From positions 1,901,001 through 1,965,000 of the forward strand of contig NZ_JNIS01000001.1 of NCBI RefSeq assembly GCF_000702625.1: 64,000 bases of DNA, written 5' to 3'. A program made the translations under genes and the position numbers. Positions 1 through 10,400 of this stretch are shown here, in pieces (position 1 is the stretch's first letter; the number at the start of each line of letters is the position of its first letter). This DNA is from Exiguobacterium oxidotolerans JCM 12280 (GTDB lineage: Bacteria > Bacillota > Bacilli > Exiguobacteriales > Exiguobacteriaceae). Under the pieces are notes generated by a model. That model searched no databases and was not told the origin of the DNA. It saw only the letters and a program-made list of their open reading frames with translations.

Positions 1-2
1 GG

Positions 3-221
3 TGTGTTGATGAGCAAGAACTGTATACCTCTGCTGTCCAGTACCATATCGGGATGGAGAAAATCCCGAACGTAGGACGAATCATTGAGAGTAAAGATTT
101 TGCGCGTTACAAAGACACACATCCTGAAGCAATCTTATTAAAATACGGACCAGGCATGAAACGTTCGTGGCGTATCGTATTGGATGAAGAAATCATCCCG
201 CTTGATCAAGAGCTTCGTTAA
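3..221 (+). CDS. 3' end of an unrecognised protein
   Basis: An open frame entered from the left edge ends at TAA 219-221 and gives 72 residues of a C-terminus (it ends WRIVLDEEIIPLDQELR). It is followed within ten bases by a strong terminator, as expected at the end of a real gene. I do not recognise the family. The short soluble fragment has no cysteine pair, membrane segment or catalytic motif I can name. It converges on the DUF1998 helicase gene. Confidence 0.6.
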   Translation, partial: CVDEQELYTSAVQYHIGMEKIPNVGRIIESKDFARYKDTHPEAILLKYGPGMKRSWRIVLDEEIIPLDQELR

Positions 222-227
222 GAATGT

Positions 228-271
228 AAAAAGTCTTCCGCATCTGTTGTTCAGATGTGGAAGACTTTTTT
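228..271. terminator. Bidirectional terminator
   Basis: A long near-perfect hairpin pairs AAAAGTCTTCCGCATCTG with CAGATGTGGAAGACTTTT around a TTGTT loop, with an A-run on one side and a T-run on the other. It can end both the left-edge gene (+) and the DUF1998 helicase gene (-), whose stop is at 273-275. Confidence 0.85.
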
Positions 272-272
272 G

Positions 273-3200
273 TTAGTTCATGCTAAATAGGTCAATGACA
301 TGCTGTCTTTGCAATTGCTCATGTAGAAACTGATTACGATATGAACGGAGACATGTGTAACAACTTGTATTCACATCACACGTACAATGTTGGATACTTG
401 TTCGCACATGATCCATGATTTCTGGTAGCTTATGACTAACTGCTTGAACGAATCCAGCTCCACCTGGAACGTCATCGTATAGAATTAAATCATATGTGCT
501 AGTCGATGCTTCATAATGGATGACCCCACCTAAATTATCCTCATTGATTTGCAACAGGAAACTTGCAGAGCGAATCAAGGCAAACAGTAAAGAATAAGAT
601 TGGTGTGCTTCGTAAAGACGGATTGCATTCGAAAATCGGAATGATAATCTTAAGACATCCGTTGTGAAGTGATGGCCAAGTGAAACGGGTGCATGATGGA
701 CTGTCATCCGATGATGCGAGCGACAGGTTCCGCCAAAAGGAGTCTTATGATTTTTTTTCCCCTCGACCTGTGTGCCACATGTCGAACAAATCCAGTACTG
801 TTGACCTTTGTTGTCATTGACGACAGAGAGCGTTCCATAATGGGAATAGATATAGTCGAGTTCATAACGATTCCCTTCTAAGTGAATGGGTTCTGGTGTC
901 TGACTCTCTCCATACTCTGCAAAGAAGACACGCGAACCAAATGCTTTTTCTGGTCGCCGCTCCGTACTGAGAGGCTTGGCTTTTCCGTAAAAGCCGAACT
1001 TCGGAATGGCATAATATTTAACTTGAAGTGGCTCTCCGCATTTTTCGCAGTCTATCTCTCGTTCATCGTTAACGCCATATTTACCTACATAACTATATTT
1101 ATTGCAGTGACGACAATGTGTATAGTGATGTACTGGTAATTGCTTTCCTTCAATCAACTTCACACCTGTGGATTCGATTAACATCCCATTCGCGACTAAT
1201 TTACTACCTGGCGCATATTCAGAAATCGCTAGTTTCAAATCACGTTGTAAACGCAGTTTCGAACGATAGTCTGAATCGAGCAGTTTCATTTCGACCGTAT
1301 CGACAGGGAATCCATACTTCGGTAAAAAACCTTTCGAAGAGAGAAAACCGATCAATTGCTCTTCTTTAAGTGTCGTAATCATTTTTCCGTACGAATCCAC
1401 TCTATTTCGTTGAGCAGATTGCTCCTCATAAATTGTATTTAAGCTTTCGATATCTGTTGCGTACTGTAAGGAAGCAGTCCAAAAGGCTTCTTCCTGACTG
1501 TCAACGACATCAATCCAATCCCAATTTTCGATTCCTAGATGTTTTTGAAGAGCAACTGGAACGATAGAGAAAAGTTGTTGTTTCAATAATGCCGGATGTG
1601 TCTTTAACCACTCGATGAACGCTTCGTGTCCTTTATCACCCGATTCTTCTAGTCGGTAAAAGCGCTCAAAATTACCATAAAAGTGTGATTGCTCCTTAAA
1701 GAATAAAGATAGCGCGGTCGCATGAATATGACGGCGAATGATTTTTTCGTTATCGATTGAGAAAATAGGAGCTTTGACGTCTCCAGCGATCATACTTTTC
1801 GGATTCTCGAAATAGGTTAAATCATGCGATTTCTTTTGAGCAAATGTTAAGGCAAATGCGGCAGCAGACGAACTTCGTCCGGCGCGACCAGCCCGCTGGA
1901 TATAGTTACTTGTCTTCGGAGGTACGTTGCGCATGAAGACGGATTCTAGACTCCCGACATCAATCCCCATCTCGAAGGTCGTCGAACAAGAAAGAACGTT
2001 GATTTCTTTTTTTATGAATTTATTCTGATAATCTTGCCCGAGACGATTTGATAGTTGGGCCGTATGTTCTTTGACGACCATATCAATCGGAAGCATCGTC
2101 TGGTACATTTCTCGATAATGTTCACCTTGCTCGAGTGAAGTAATTGTAGTCTGCTCGAGGTGTCCCTTGCAGTTGCGTGTTTTACAGATACCAGCATCAT
2201 GTGTATGGACTGTCTTACAAAGCGTGCAGACATAGAGGTGTTCTGGGATATATGCGTGAAAATGATCTGCTTGTAAAACCCAACGTTCAGACTGGTTCTT
2301 CTCAGAGTCGTAATGATCAAAAAAATTATGAAGCGGTGATCTTGGGTTTACAAGTACTTTATTAAATAAGTTCATGAGTGTACTTTTGATATTTTCTGTC
2401 GTATAAGGAATCTCATAGCGGTCGTAATATCGCTCAAACCATTGCAAAAATACATTTGTTCGTTCGGGTACGAAATTCTTTACATACGTCGTTGGATAAC
2501 CACCGGTTGCTACGATGCCATAAACATGGTCCTTCGGCGCTAGCAAGACGTGTCTTCGATCTAAATCTTTTGAAATTCCGACGATTGCCTGAAGACGTAA
2601 ATAATAAAAGATGGTCATTAAGAAAGACCAAGCATGTTCAGGTTTGATTTGCATCTGTTTTGAGATGATGGTTTCGAGCTTTATTTTATCATTCGAATCT
2701 AAAGGTAAGTCGAATCCAATCATTCCAAGGTTCTCTAATGAAAAGTCATCATCACTTAAGATGAATTCACGAAAAAGTCGAAGCTTGATTTCTTGATCAA
2801 TTGTCAAATCATCAAAAAGATGAATCGAGCGTGCACCACTTAGATGGAGAGTAAGGTTTTTCCATTCCATGATAGAGACGGTGTCAGTCGTTCCTTGGAT
2901 GGCGCGCCAAAAGTAAGAACGCCACAGATAATTACGATATGTTCGATCCAAGAAAGGTGCAAAGAAGGCAGCATCCTGTCGAGAATCGGAAAAAACAATC
3001 AAGTTCTGAGTTTCATATGTTTCTTTTTGCTCTTCTATCACGATAGGTTCATCGCTGTCGAACCAATCATCTTCGATAGCATTGTTAGCTTGTCCAGTGG
3101 ATGTTGTTGGATTCCCATAGACAAGTTCTTGATACAGTTGGGCTGCGAGTGCTGAAGTTACACCATCTGCTCCGGTATAAAAACGACGAATCGCATCAGT

Positions 3201-4949
3201 ACGATGGGAAGGAAGACCACATGACATACAGGACGCAGAATGTTCAGAAATATCAATCGTTGAAATCTGACGAAGAGCAACGTCACATCCACAAGGTGGA
3301 TCTGTCTCGGAAGCGAACCGTGTTGCACCACAAGACGGACACCAATCCTTTTGAGACGTGTTCGTGATTGGTTCATCCTCTAAATCAGAAGACATCCCAT
3401 CAGTCGATTTAAAACAAAACATCGTGTTCAAGACTTTTCCGTTCGAGCTTTGGGGTACGAGTAGACCCGCATGAGGGGAGTGTCCAAAACAATGTACTTC
3501 TCCACATCGTCGACAAACGCCCATCTCATAAATAGGATGACCAGATTCGGATTTATACTTTGGAAATAGATGGAGCTTTTCTTGTGGATGAAATTCAAGA
3601 TAAGCACCTTCAAGAGCCCGGAAAAAAGTATGATACTTCGCTGGTAGCAGTTTGGGACGAACTTCATCTTGGACGAGCGTCGCGATATCAATCAGTGCGA
3701 TTAAACGCTCGATGGCATCTTCTCGCTTCAACTCCGAGAAGATTTCATCTGCTAAATCAATCAACAGATGGACATCACTTAATTTTTTGCGTAAGGTATG
3801 CAACCGCCGATCGTGTGCGAGTAAATCATAAATCACCTGTTTAGGATGTCCTGAATAATCTTTTAGATAACCATAGCGCTTCAAATCAGGTAGACGATCT
3901 TCGGCATAACACGCCTGCAACTCAAGATAAATCGTCGAGTCCGGTAGTTCGATTGCTGAATAGAGTTCGTCGTAGTCAATCCGTTCAGACATGACTAGTT
4001 GTCCTGCTTCTAACGAAAAAGGTTGACCAAACAGTTTACTCGCGAATGACATGACATCTCTTTTTGCTTGTTCGGATGATCCGAGTGTCGCAGAAGTGGC
4101 GATGAATTGTAGAGGAACGTCATGCTCCACTTCTGTCTTTAGTCGTCGAAGCAACATGGCGACTTCGGCTCCTGTCGCACCATCATACGTATGGGCTTCA
4201 TCTAGGACGACGAAGCGCCAATTTTTTTTGAAAGTACCCGAGAATAATGTATTGTCTTCTGGACGCATCATTAGATATTCCAACATGGCGTAGTTTGTAA
4301 TCAAGAGGTGAGGTGGATTTCGACGGATTTCTTCCCGTGACAACCGTTCGTTCGGAAGTGGGTCCTTCTTATATTGTGCCTTATAGGATTGTAGAGCATT
4401 GAGCTTCTTTTCTTCCGTTTCGCCGGTGAAGCGACCGAACGTGATTTCTGGTGTATCTTTTAATAGTTCCCGAAGACGGTCCAGTTGATCGTTAGCGAGT
4501 GCATTCATTGGATAAAGCAAAAGCGCACGGACGCCATCCGTCAAAAGGTTTGCCTGTTTTTGTTCGAGAAGGTGATTAAAAATCGGTAACATGAAACTTT
4601 CCGTCTTACCAGAACCCGTACCAGTGGCAACGACGAACGATTGATTGGTTTTAGCCAGTCGAATGGCGCTTTCTTGATGGCGATACAGGCGAAATGTATC
4701 TCCACCCGGTAAAAAGCGTGCGATTTCTGGGTGGATGATATCTTCTTGAATCAATTCTGTGATGGTCTTCCCTGGTTTGTAGGGAAGCGTTGCTTCCAAG
4801 TAAGGTCCTTTTAAAAATTGATTATTAATACGAAGTTTGTGTTTGAATTGCTCCTGTAATGCATGATTATTGATTTTAAAAAAAGACGTCAAGTAGTCCA
4901 TGTATCGATTTTGGAGACGGATGGTCGCATTTATCGGATGAATACTCAT
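273..4949 (-). CDS. DEAD/DEAH-box helicase with C-terminal DUF1998 domain
   Basis: A 1558-residue SF2 helicase-like ATPase. The Walker A motif ATGTGSGKTES lies near residue 110, the DEAH box (VLDEAHTYDG) near 250 and TSATLG shortly after. The motif VI region QRAGRAGR lies near residue 1015. The C-terminus carries the DUF1998 end DDVPGGAGFV plus a Cys cluster (CTC...C..C) near residues 1520-1540. Several further Cys pairs (CRRCGEVH, CPSCGA, CRHCNKY, CSTCG) suggest zinc ribbons along the chain. Helicases of this build occur in anti-phage systems such as Druantia (DruE), and also alone. The start ATG (4949-4947) overlaps the upstream reading frame's TGA as ATGA, so translation was probably coupled to that gene. 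The upstream gene is now only an 83-codon remnant beside an insertion element, so the helicase has probably lost its native promoter. Confidence 0.9.
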   Translation of the reverse strand: MSIHPINATIRLQNRYMDYLTSFFKINNHALQEQFKHKLRINNQFLKGPYLEATLPYKPGKTITELIQEDIIHPEIARFLPGGDTFRLYRHQESAIRLAKTNQSFVVATGTGSGKTESFMLPIFNHLLEQKQANLLTDGVRALLLYPMNALANDQLDRLRELLKDTPEITFGRFTGETEEKKLNALQSYKAQYKKDPLPNERLSREEIRRNPPHLLITNYAMLEYLMMRPEDNTLFSGTFKKNWRFVVLDEAHTYDGATGAEVAMLLRRLKTEVEHDVPLQFIATSATLGSSEQAKRDVMSFASKLFGQPFSLEAGQLVMSERIDYDELYSAIELPDSTIYLELQACYAEDRLPDLKRYGYLKDYSGHPKQVIYDLLAHDRRLHTLRKKLSDVHLLIDLADEIFSELKREDAIERLIALIDIATLVQDEVRPKLLPAKYHTFFRALEGAYLEFHPQEKLHLFPKYKSESGHPIYEMGVCRRCGEVHCFGHSPHAGLLVPQSSNGKVLNTMFCFKSTDGMSSDLEDEPITNTSQKDWCPSCGATRFASETDPPCGCDVALRQISTIDISEHSASCMSCGLPSHRTDAIRRFYTGADGVTSALAAQLYQELVYGNPTTSTGQANNAIEDDWFDSDEPIVIEEQKETYETQNLIVFSDSRQDAAFFAPFLDRTYRNYLWRSYFWRAIQGTTDTVSIMEWKNLTLHLSGARSIHLFDDLTIDQEIKLRLFREFILSDDDFSLENLGMIGFDLPLDSNDKIKLETIISKQMQIKPEHAWSFLMTIFYYLRLQAIVGISKDLDRRHVLLAPKDHVYGIVATGGYPTTYVKNFVPERTNVFLQWFERYYDRYEIPYTTENIKSTLMNLFNKVLVNPRSPLHNFFDHYDSEKNQSERWVLQADHFHAYIPEHLYVCTLCKTVHTHDAGICKTRNCKGHLEQTTITSLEQGEHYREMYQTMLPIDMVVKEHTAQLSNRLGQDYQNKFIKKEINVLSCSTTFEMGIDVGSLESVFMRNVPPKTSNYIQRAGRAGRSSSAAAFALTFAQKKSHDLTYFENPKSMIAGDVKAPIFSIDNEKIIRRHIHATALSLFFKEQSHFYGNFERFYRLEESGDKGHEAFIEWLKTHPALLKQQLFSIVPVALQKHLGIENWDWIDVVDSQEEAFWTASLQYATDIESLNTIYEEQSAQRNRVDSYGKMITTLKEEQLIGFLSSKGFLPKYGFPVDTVEMKLLDSDYRSKLRLQRDLKLAISEYAPGSKLVANGMLIESTGVKLIEGKQLPVHHYTHCRHCNKYSYVGKYGVNDEREIDCEKCGEPLQVKYYAIPKFGFYGKAKPLSTERRPEKAFGSRVFFAEYGESQTPEPIHLEGNRYELDYIYSHYGTLSVVNDNKGQQYWICSTCGTQVEGKKNHKTPFGGTCRSHHRMTVHHAPVSLGHHFTTDVLRLSFRFSNAIRLYEAHQSYSLLFALIRSASFLLQINEDNLGGVIHYEASTSTYDLILYDDVPGGAGFVQAVSHKLPEIMDHVRTSIQHCTCDVNTSCYTCLRSYRNQFLHEQLQRQHVIDLFSMN

Positions 4950-5199
4950 GTATGTTCCTCCCAGGCTGTGGCGAGATGATAGCTATCATGACTCAGGTCC
5001 TTTGTTGACGAAATCGGAAGCTGTTTCAACTTTTGATTGATTTTTTGTTTAGCACTGATTTTCAAGCGTGGTGAGAGACCTAAAGCAAGTAGTTTTGTGC
5101 GTAAAGTAATGTAAAACAGTGTCGGAAATTGATTCATGTTGACGTTCGGGGGAAATTCTCGTTCATCAATTAGCTTTTGTACACTGAGTGGTAGTTTAT
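4946..5199 (-). pseudogene. Detached 3' end of the large unknown gene (see 15008)
   Basis: On the - strand, codons from 5197 down to the TGA at 4948-4946 encode 83 residues beginning KLPLSVQKLIDE. The frame stays open a little further only because it runs into element copy 1, whose contribution (from 5317) is antisense to the element. The sequence stops at the element's TTTAT target site (5195-5199). Joining base 5199 to base 17813 of the gene at 15008 gives an uninterrupted frame (...WVKA-N-KLPL...). I therefore read this as the missing C-terminus of that gene, moved 12 kb away by inversion. Its stop overlaps the helicase start by four bases, which places the intact gene directly upstream of the helicase in one operon. 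Confidence 0.75.
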
Positions 5200-5315
5200 C
5201 AAAATTAGGCGAGAATACGCCCACTTCTAAACGATCCGGGTGAAGCCCGAGTGAAAGTGGGAGATGAATCGCCACCCTCTCTTTCGGGTATATCCTTTGT
5301 AAGGAGGTGAACATC

Positions 5316-6488
5316 ATGTTGACTCACAAGGCCTACAAATTCAGAATCTATCCGACAAAAGAGCAGGAAATCCTGATCGCGAAGACGATCGGTTGTTCGC
5401 GCTTCGTCTTCAACCACTTCTTGGCGAAGTGGGATGAGACGTATAAAGCGACAGGTAAAGGACTGTCCTACGGGTCTTGTTCGAAAGAACTCCCGTCGTT
5501 GAAGCAGGCGTTCGACTGGCTGAAGGAAGTCGATAGCACATCTGTGCAGACGAGCGTCAAGCATCTTGCTGATGCCTTTGACCGCTTCTTCAAGAAGCAG
5601 AACGAACGACCCCGCTTCAAGTCGAAGTGCAACCCTGTTCAATCGTATAAGACGAACATCCAAGGCAAGTCTCAACTTCCAGAAGTCTCGATCGTCGGCA
5701 ACACGATCAAAATTCCAAAGCTGAAGTGGGTCCGCTTCGCCAACTCGAGGCAGGTCGTCGGACGCATCTTGAACGCGACCATCCGGCGTAACGCTCCAGG
5801 AAGATACTTCGTCTCCCTGCTCGTCGAGCAGGAGAGCAACGAACTGCCGAAGACGGGCTCGTCCGTCGGCGTCGATGTCGGGTTGAAGCACTTCGCCATC
5901 CTGTCTGACGGCACGGTATACAAGAACGACCGTTACTTCCGTTCGCTTGAGAAGAAGCTGGCGCGCGAGCAACGCAAGCTTTCTCGTCGTCAACGGTTGG
6001 CCTTGGACAAGAAAGTGAAACTTTCCGAGGCGAAGAACTATCAGAAGCAAAAGCGGAAGGTCGCCCGCATCCACGAGAAGATCGCGAACAAGCGAACCGA
6101 TTTCCTGCACAAGGTCTCGACCGAGATCGTCAAAAACCACGACGTCATCGGGATCGAGACCTTGCAGGTGAAGAACATGCAGAAGAATCGCAAGTTGAGC
6201 AAGTCCATCTCCGAGGTCAGTTGGTCGGAGTTCTTCCGCATGCTCGGATACAAGGCGGAATGGTACGGAAAGACCGTCGTGAAAGTCGGCAAGACCTTCG
6301 CCTCTAGTCAACTGTGCTCCCGTTGCGGACATCAACACAAAGACGTGAAACATCTTGGTTTGCGTGAGTGGACATGCCCGAGTTGCGGCATCCATCACGA
6401 CCGCGATGTGAACGCAGGACTGAACCTCAAACGAGAAGCTGAACGCATCCTAGCTTCTTCAACCGTCGGGACGACGGGGTTAGCCTGA
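5316..6488 (+). CDS. tnpB: TnpB, RNA-guided nuclease of the element (copy 1)
   Basis: A 390-residue TnpB. The RuvC triad looks intact: D187 in [10 protein letters not shown]281 in [10 protein letters not shown] and D364 in [12 protein letters not shown] zinc finger of two CxxC pairs (C334/C337 and C354/C357) sits before the last Asp. ATG 5316 is preceded by AAGGAGG at the ideal distance; the GTG at 5307 lies inside that ribosome binding site and is not the start. Family knowledge: TnpB uses an RNA from the element's right end and cuts next to a motif matching the insertion target, which helps the element persist. Here that motif would be TTTAT. Confidence 0.92.
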   Translation: MLTHKAYKFRIYPTKEQEILIAKTIGCSRFVFNHFLAKWDETYKATGKGLSYGSCSKELPSLKQAFDWLKEVDSTSVQTSVKHLADAFDRFFKKQNERPRFKSKCNPVQSYKTNIQGKSQLPEVSIVGNTIKIPKLKWVRFANSRQVVGRILNATIRRNAPGRYFVSLLVEQESNELPKTGSSVGVDVGLKHFAILSDGTVYKNDRYFRSLEKKLAREQRKLSRRQRLALDKKVKLSEAKNYQKQKRKVARIHEKIANKRTDFLHKVSTEIVKNHDVIGIETLQVKNMQKNRKLSKSISEVSWSEFFRMLGYKAEWYGKTVVKVGKTFASSQLCSRCGHQHKDVKHLGLREWTCPSCGIHHDRDVNAGLNLKREAERILASSTVGTTGLA

Positions 6489-6563
6489 TCAGGTTTCGAC
6501 CGTTAGGTCGGATGACTCAGGAATCCTCCACCTCTAAGCGAAGCGTAGGTGGAGGTAGTTCAA
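6350..6563 (+). ncRNA. Probable omega RNA (reRNA) of tnpB copy 1
   Basis: In this family the guide RNA covers the 3' end of tnpB and the element's right end, and the adjoining flank serves as guide. Here 6489-6563 includes the right-end hairpin CCTCCACCT/AGGTGGAGG. The guide would be read from 6564 onward (TTATACTAGTTTCG...). The 5' limit is a guess from family size. Confidence 0.5.
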
Positions 6564-7273
6564 TTATACTAGTTTCGTACGAAGTCATTTCATCCTCTCC
6601 TCCTGCAACGAGTTCAGAATCAACAGCAGCTCCCGCTTCAACCGACAACGATACTGATGCCAACGCTGAAGATGAAACATTCTCTGAAGAACCTGTCGAA
6701 GAGCCTGTTACCGAAGAGATAGAAGAAACACAAGATATCTCTGACGATGTAGTAAACGCCTCCGAAGAAGAAATCTATGATCAAACTAAAAAGTATTACG
6801 CTTCCTATACACCAATAAAACTTCAAGATCCTAATGAAAAAATCGAACTTGCTCCAAGCTTCTTTTATGAAATCAATCAAATTGAAGTCGGTGAAGTCAA
6901 TACTTACGAACCGTTCGTAAAGAAGTTCATGTTCAATGCCGAACCGACCTCTGTGATGAAAGTATCTGTGACCGTTCAGAATAATACCTCAAAAGATTAC
7001 TACTATTCTTTTGCTAGTACCTTTATTGACAATGGAACAAATGAATATAGTCCCGTTGGAAAATTTACGTTAAATCAAAGCTACAATCCAAACACGGAGC
7101 TCCCACTTCTTCGGGCAGGTACGAAAGATCAAGGTAGCTACTATGTTTTCATGGAAGAATCTGCAGATACTCTCGATTCTTTTGATTTTTTAATTGGTTT
7201 ACCGACCGATCCTGCCACAGGTAACCCTGTTGATTCCTCATCTGCTAACACAATCACCATCTCGCTAGACTGA
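6512..7273 (+). CDS. Secreted or surface protein with acidic linker, 5' end replaced by element
   Basis: The open frame is 253 codons, but the first 17 codons (MTQESSTSKRSVGGGSS) are the element's right end. Native sequence starts at 6564. It has a hydrophobic patch (ILVSYEV), then a Ser/Thr/Glu/Asp-rich acidic linker of about 70 residues, then a globular domain with a beta-rich Ig-like look (VSVTVQNNTSKDYYY), reminiscent of DUF4352-type lipoprotein domains. The missing N-terminus was probably a signal peptide or lipobox. Reversing the proposed inversion adds 16 codons from an in-frame ATG at 19226-19224 (MESPFTSRHVFHFLNL...). That is only weakly convincing because the ATG sits in a terminator hairpin without a clear ribosome binding site. 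Function unknown. Confidence 0.6.
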   Translation: MTQESSTSKRSVGGGSSIILVSYEVISSSPPATSSESTAAPASTDNDTDANAEDETFSEEPVEEPVTEEIEETQDISDDVVNASEEEIYDQTKKYYASYTPIKLQDPNEKIELAPSFFYEINQIEVGEVNTYEPFVKKFMFNAEPTSVMKVSVTVQNNTSKDYYYSFASTFIDNGTNEYSPVGKFTLNQSYNPNTELPLLRAGTKDQGSYYVFMEESADTLDSFDFLIGLPTDPATGNPVDSSSANTITISLD

Positions 7274-7306
7274 CTTTCCGAATAACAATTCGGAAAGTCT
7301 TTTTTC
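7272..7306 (+). terminator. Terminator after the acidic surface protein
   Basis: Perfect 12-bp stem GACTTTCCGAAT/ATTCGGAAAGTC with an AACA loop and a T-run, immediately after the TGA. It separates this gene from the SF1 helicase gene, which must have its own promoter in 7310-7425. Confidence 0.9.
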
Positions 7307-7441
7307 TACTCTCTACTATTCTCTTCATTCCATTTCCTTGTATACTAGTAGTGTCCTAAAAACTAGGAATTAACATCTTTTTTCAAAAAAACGTACTTTT
7401 TTTCTAATGTTTTAAATTCTATATGAAGGAGTTTTCATGTC

Positions 7442-10400
7442 ATGAGCACTACCCGGTCAAAAGCTATTAACTTATTCCAATTCATGGCTGCCGTTAAAAA
7501 ACTTGGTTTGAAGACGCAGCGTGATACGAAAACATATACAAGCATTTTAGAAGAGACGATGATGGACTATCCGAACGTCAAAGCGACGTCCGACGACAGC
7601 GGACAGACCGTCGTCGAAGTAAAATTTCTTCCCGCCTTCTCCGTCAGCCGTCCTGCCCTCCCGAGCGGATTGAACGACTGGACTGTACAGAATGGTGAGG
7701 ACATCACACCGAAGGCTTCACTCCCTGAAGAATTACGTCAGACGTGGACGACCTATGAACTCGCAGTCCGGGACTGGAAGGACAAAAAACGTCAACACGA
7801 AAAAGCTCAATCCCTATATGACCTCATGTACCGGATGTATCAATTCCAGTCGACCGATAATGACACGCATGAAATCGTCTGGACATTCGGCATGCTCCAT
7901 TGGCCTTTGCACTACATACAACGCCCCTTGTTCGCTCGTCCTGCCGTGATTGAGTTCGATACGGAAAAAAGCGTCTTCCGAATCGAGACGACACCGACGC
8001 CTGCAAAACTTGAACTCGATATGTTGCACTGGGATTCGGTCTGGATGAAGGCTGAACTTTCACAGTATGAACTCGACTTCAAGGAAGACCATGCCTTTGA
8101 TTTCAATCCATGGAGCACAGACGAGGTGCAAGAACGAAGCGAACAAGTATTACGCCTGTTACACGCGGATCATGCCTATGGTCAAGAAGCTGATGTCTAT
8201 GTCATGCCAAGCGTCCGACTTTATCGTCGTCCAAAATCAAATCACGGCTGGGTCGAAGAACACGAACAACTGGCACAAGCCATCGAGGAAGAGTTGCCGA
8301 TTTCTCCTGCACTCGAACAATTTTTCACATCGAATGATGAGGAGATTGCGGCACTCGATCAACAGGACCGCCCACAATGGACGGCGGTCGGGGAAGAAAT
8401 CCTGTTCCCGCTCCCCTACAACGAAGAACAAAAGCGGATTTTGCAACAGTTGAGCAACAATGCAGGCGTCGTCGTCCAAGGACCTCCCGGGACAGGGAAA
8501 AGTCATACGATTTCGAATCTCATCTCGCATTTGCTCGCCCACGGAAAACGCGTCCTCGTCACGAGTGAAAAAGAACATGCCTTGACCGTTCTGCGTGATA
8601 AGTTACCTGCTGAAATCCGTGAACTTGCCGTCTCTGTACTTGGGGCTGACTCAAAGACCATCAAGCAGACCGAGACTTCTCTCCACGGGATATCAACGTA
8701 TCTTAACAAGACATCCGCCGAAGAACTTGCACAGCAGTCGACGACGATTCGTGCGCACCTTGAATCGATTCGACGGGATATCGCAAAAACACGACGGGCG
8801 ATGATTGATCAAGCCGTCCTCGAGCACGAGAGTCTCGCAATCGGAGGCGAAACGAAAACACCTCTCGAATGGGCAAAATGGGTCAGTCAATCCCAGGCGC
8901 AGACACTGGTTCCGACGCCAATCTTGACGGAAACGATTCCGCTCAGCGCACCAGACATTCAGGAACTTTATGCTTTGATGCAAGACCAAGAAGCACTTGC
9001 TGAATTGAAGGTCCTTGGGCGCCGTCCAGCGCGAACGGCATTCTCGGAACCACTCCGCTTTGAAGAACTCGCCCAAGAAGTGGCGACCTTACGCGCGCTC
9101 GAAGCAGAAGCAGCCCCTGTTGATTGGATGCGCCCTGCGTCAGAAGAGACGAAGGTGCAGACGCTCGACTGGTTACACCAAGCTTCTACAACGTATCCGA
9201 CACTTGAATCTTGGACACATACTTTGTATCGCCACTGGCTAGCCCATCCGTCTGACGCAGAAGATTTGGAGCGAGAACGTGCCCAATTCGAACAGACATT
9301 ACGTGAAATCGAACGACTCGAGCGGACCGTCTCACTGCATGACTTCTCACTTCCGACGACGGACGTCGACCTCTTCTCGCTCGCGACCGAACTCGTTCCG
9401 CTCTTTGAAGCAAATAAAGTCAACGGGATGTTTTTTAAATGGACGAAACGGAAGAACTATACCGTCATCCTCGACGAGGTGACGATTGACGGAAAAAAAG
9501 TTACGCAGTCAGCAGATGTCGCGCTGTTACTTGAACACCTGACCTATACGGAAGAGTTACGAAAACTCGAGCGGACGTTCACCCACCGATTTGCTCACCA
9601 TGCCATCGAGATTCCAGTCGTTTCTTTAACGACATATCGGAAGGCGCTTGACGTCATCCGTAAGCTCGACACAGTGCTTAATCACTTCAAAGAAGTCGTC
9701 CGTCCGCTACAAGCAGTCTACGCGACAGCAACATTTTCGTACGAGCAGGACTGGTTGACGGCACAAACACATGCCCTCGAAGTCTTATTCCGTCTCAAAC
9801 GGCTCGATGCACTAGATCAACAACAGCAAGGCTGGCTCGCAACACTCGAGAATACCGAATTCACGCACCCGATCACGGCACGGTTGACGCAAGCGATTCG
9901 TGCATGGGATGCGTCACAGTATACGGAAGTCTACGAAGAGCTCAGACGCATAGAGACGAACGAACATCGTGCGAGTCGGCTGCAGGAACTCAGCGGCCTG
10001 CTCGAACAGGCTGCCCCGAACTGGGTGACGGCACTGCGAACAAACAGTGCCCCGACCTTCCACGCCCTCGAGCTGCGTGACGCCTGGCACCTTGCCTACG
10101 TCAAGAGCCGCCTCGACGATTTGAGTGACGCCGATGAGCGGGATCAGTTGTATCGTTTGGAACAAGAAGAAGGTCAGACCGTCGCTCGCCTCTGTGCGAC
10201 ACTCGCTTGGAAGGAACAACTTAAACGGATGACCCCTTCGAAGCAGGAACAACTCAACAGTTGGGCGACCTTGATTCGTAAGGTCGGGAAAGGAACAGGG
10301 AAACACGCCTCCCGTTACCGAAAGGAAGCGGCCAAACAAATGATGCAGGCGCAGGATGCGATTCCCGTTTGGATCATGCCCGTCAACCGTGTCCTTGAAT

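Larger units (their letters stand above)
5200..6563 (+). mobile_element. IS200/IS605-type tnpB-only element, copy 1
   Basis: A 1364-bp element identical, as far as I can compare, to the one at 17814-19177. The left boundary is set by where the two copies' flanks diverge: both are preceded by TTTAT, and the element begins CAAAATTAGG. A left-end hairpin GGCG-AGAATA-CGCC follows. The right end has a long hairpin (CCTCCACCT...AGGTGGAGG, 6527-6555) and ends TTCAA, which resembles the TCAA right cleavage site of this family. There are no terminal inverted repeats and no target duplication, as expected for HUH-transposase elements. No tnpA is present, so movement would need a transposase acting in trans. 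Confidence 0.85.

Noticed and set aside
4946-5317. A complete 123-residue protein starting inside element copy 1
   Set aside because: Its first 40 codons are antisense element sequence; only the 83 codons from 5197 are native and they fit the gene at 15008.
5205-6398. Long 397-codon frame antisense to tnpB (also at 17979-19172)
   Set aside because: It mirrors the codon pattern of the real tnpB on the other strand, has a low-complexity Leu/Val/Asp composition and no ribosome binding site.
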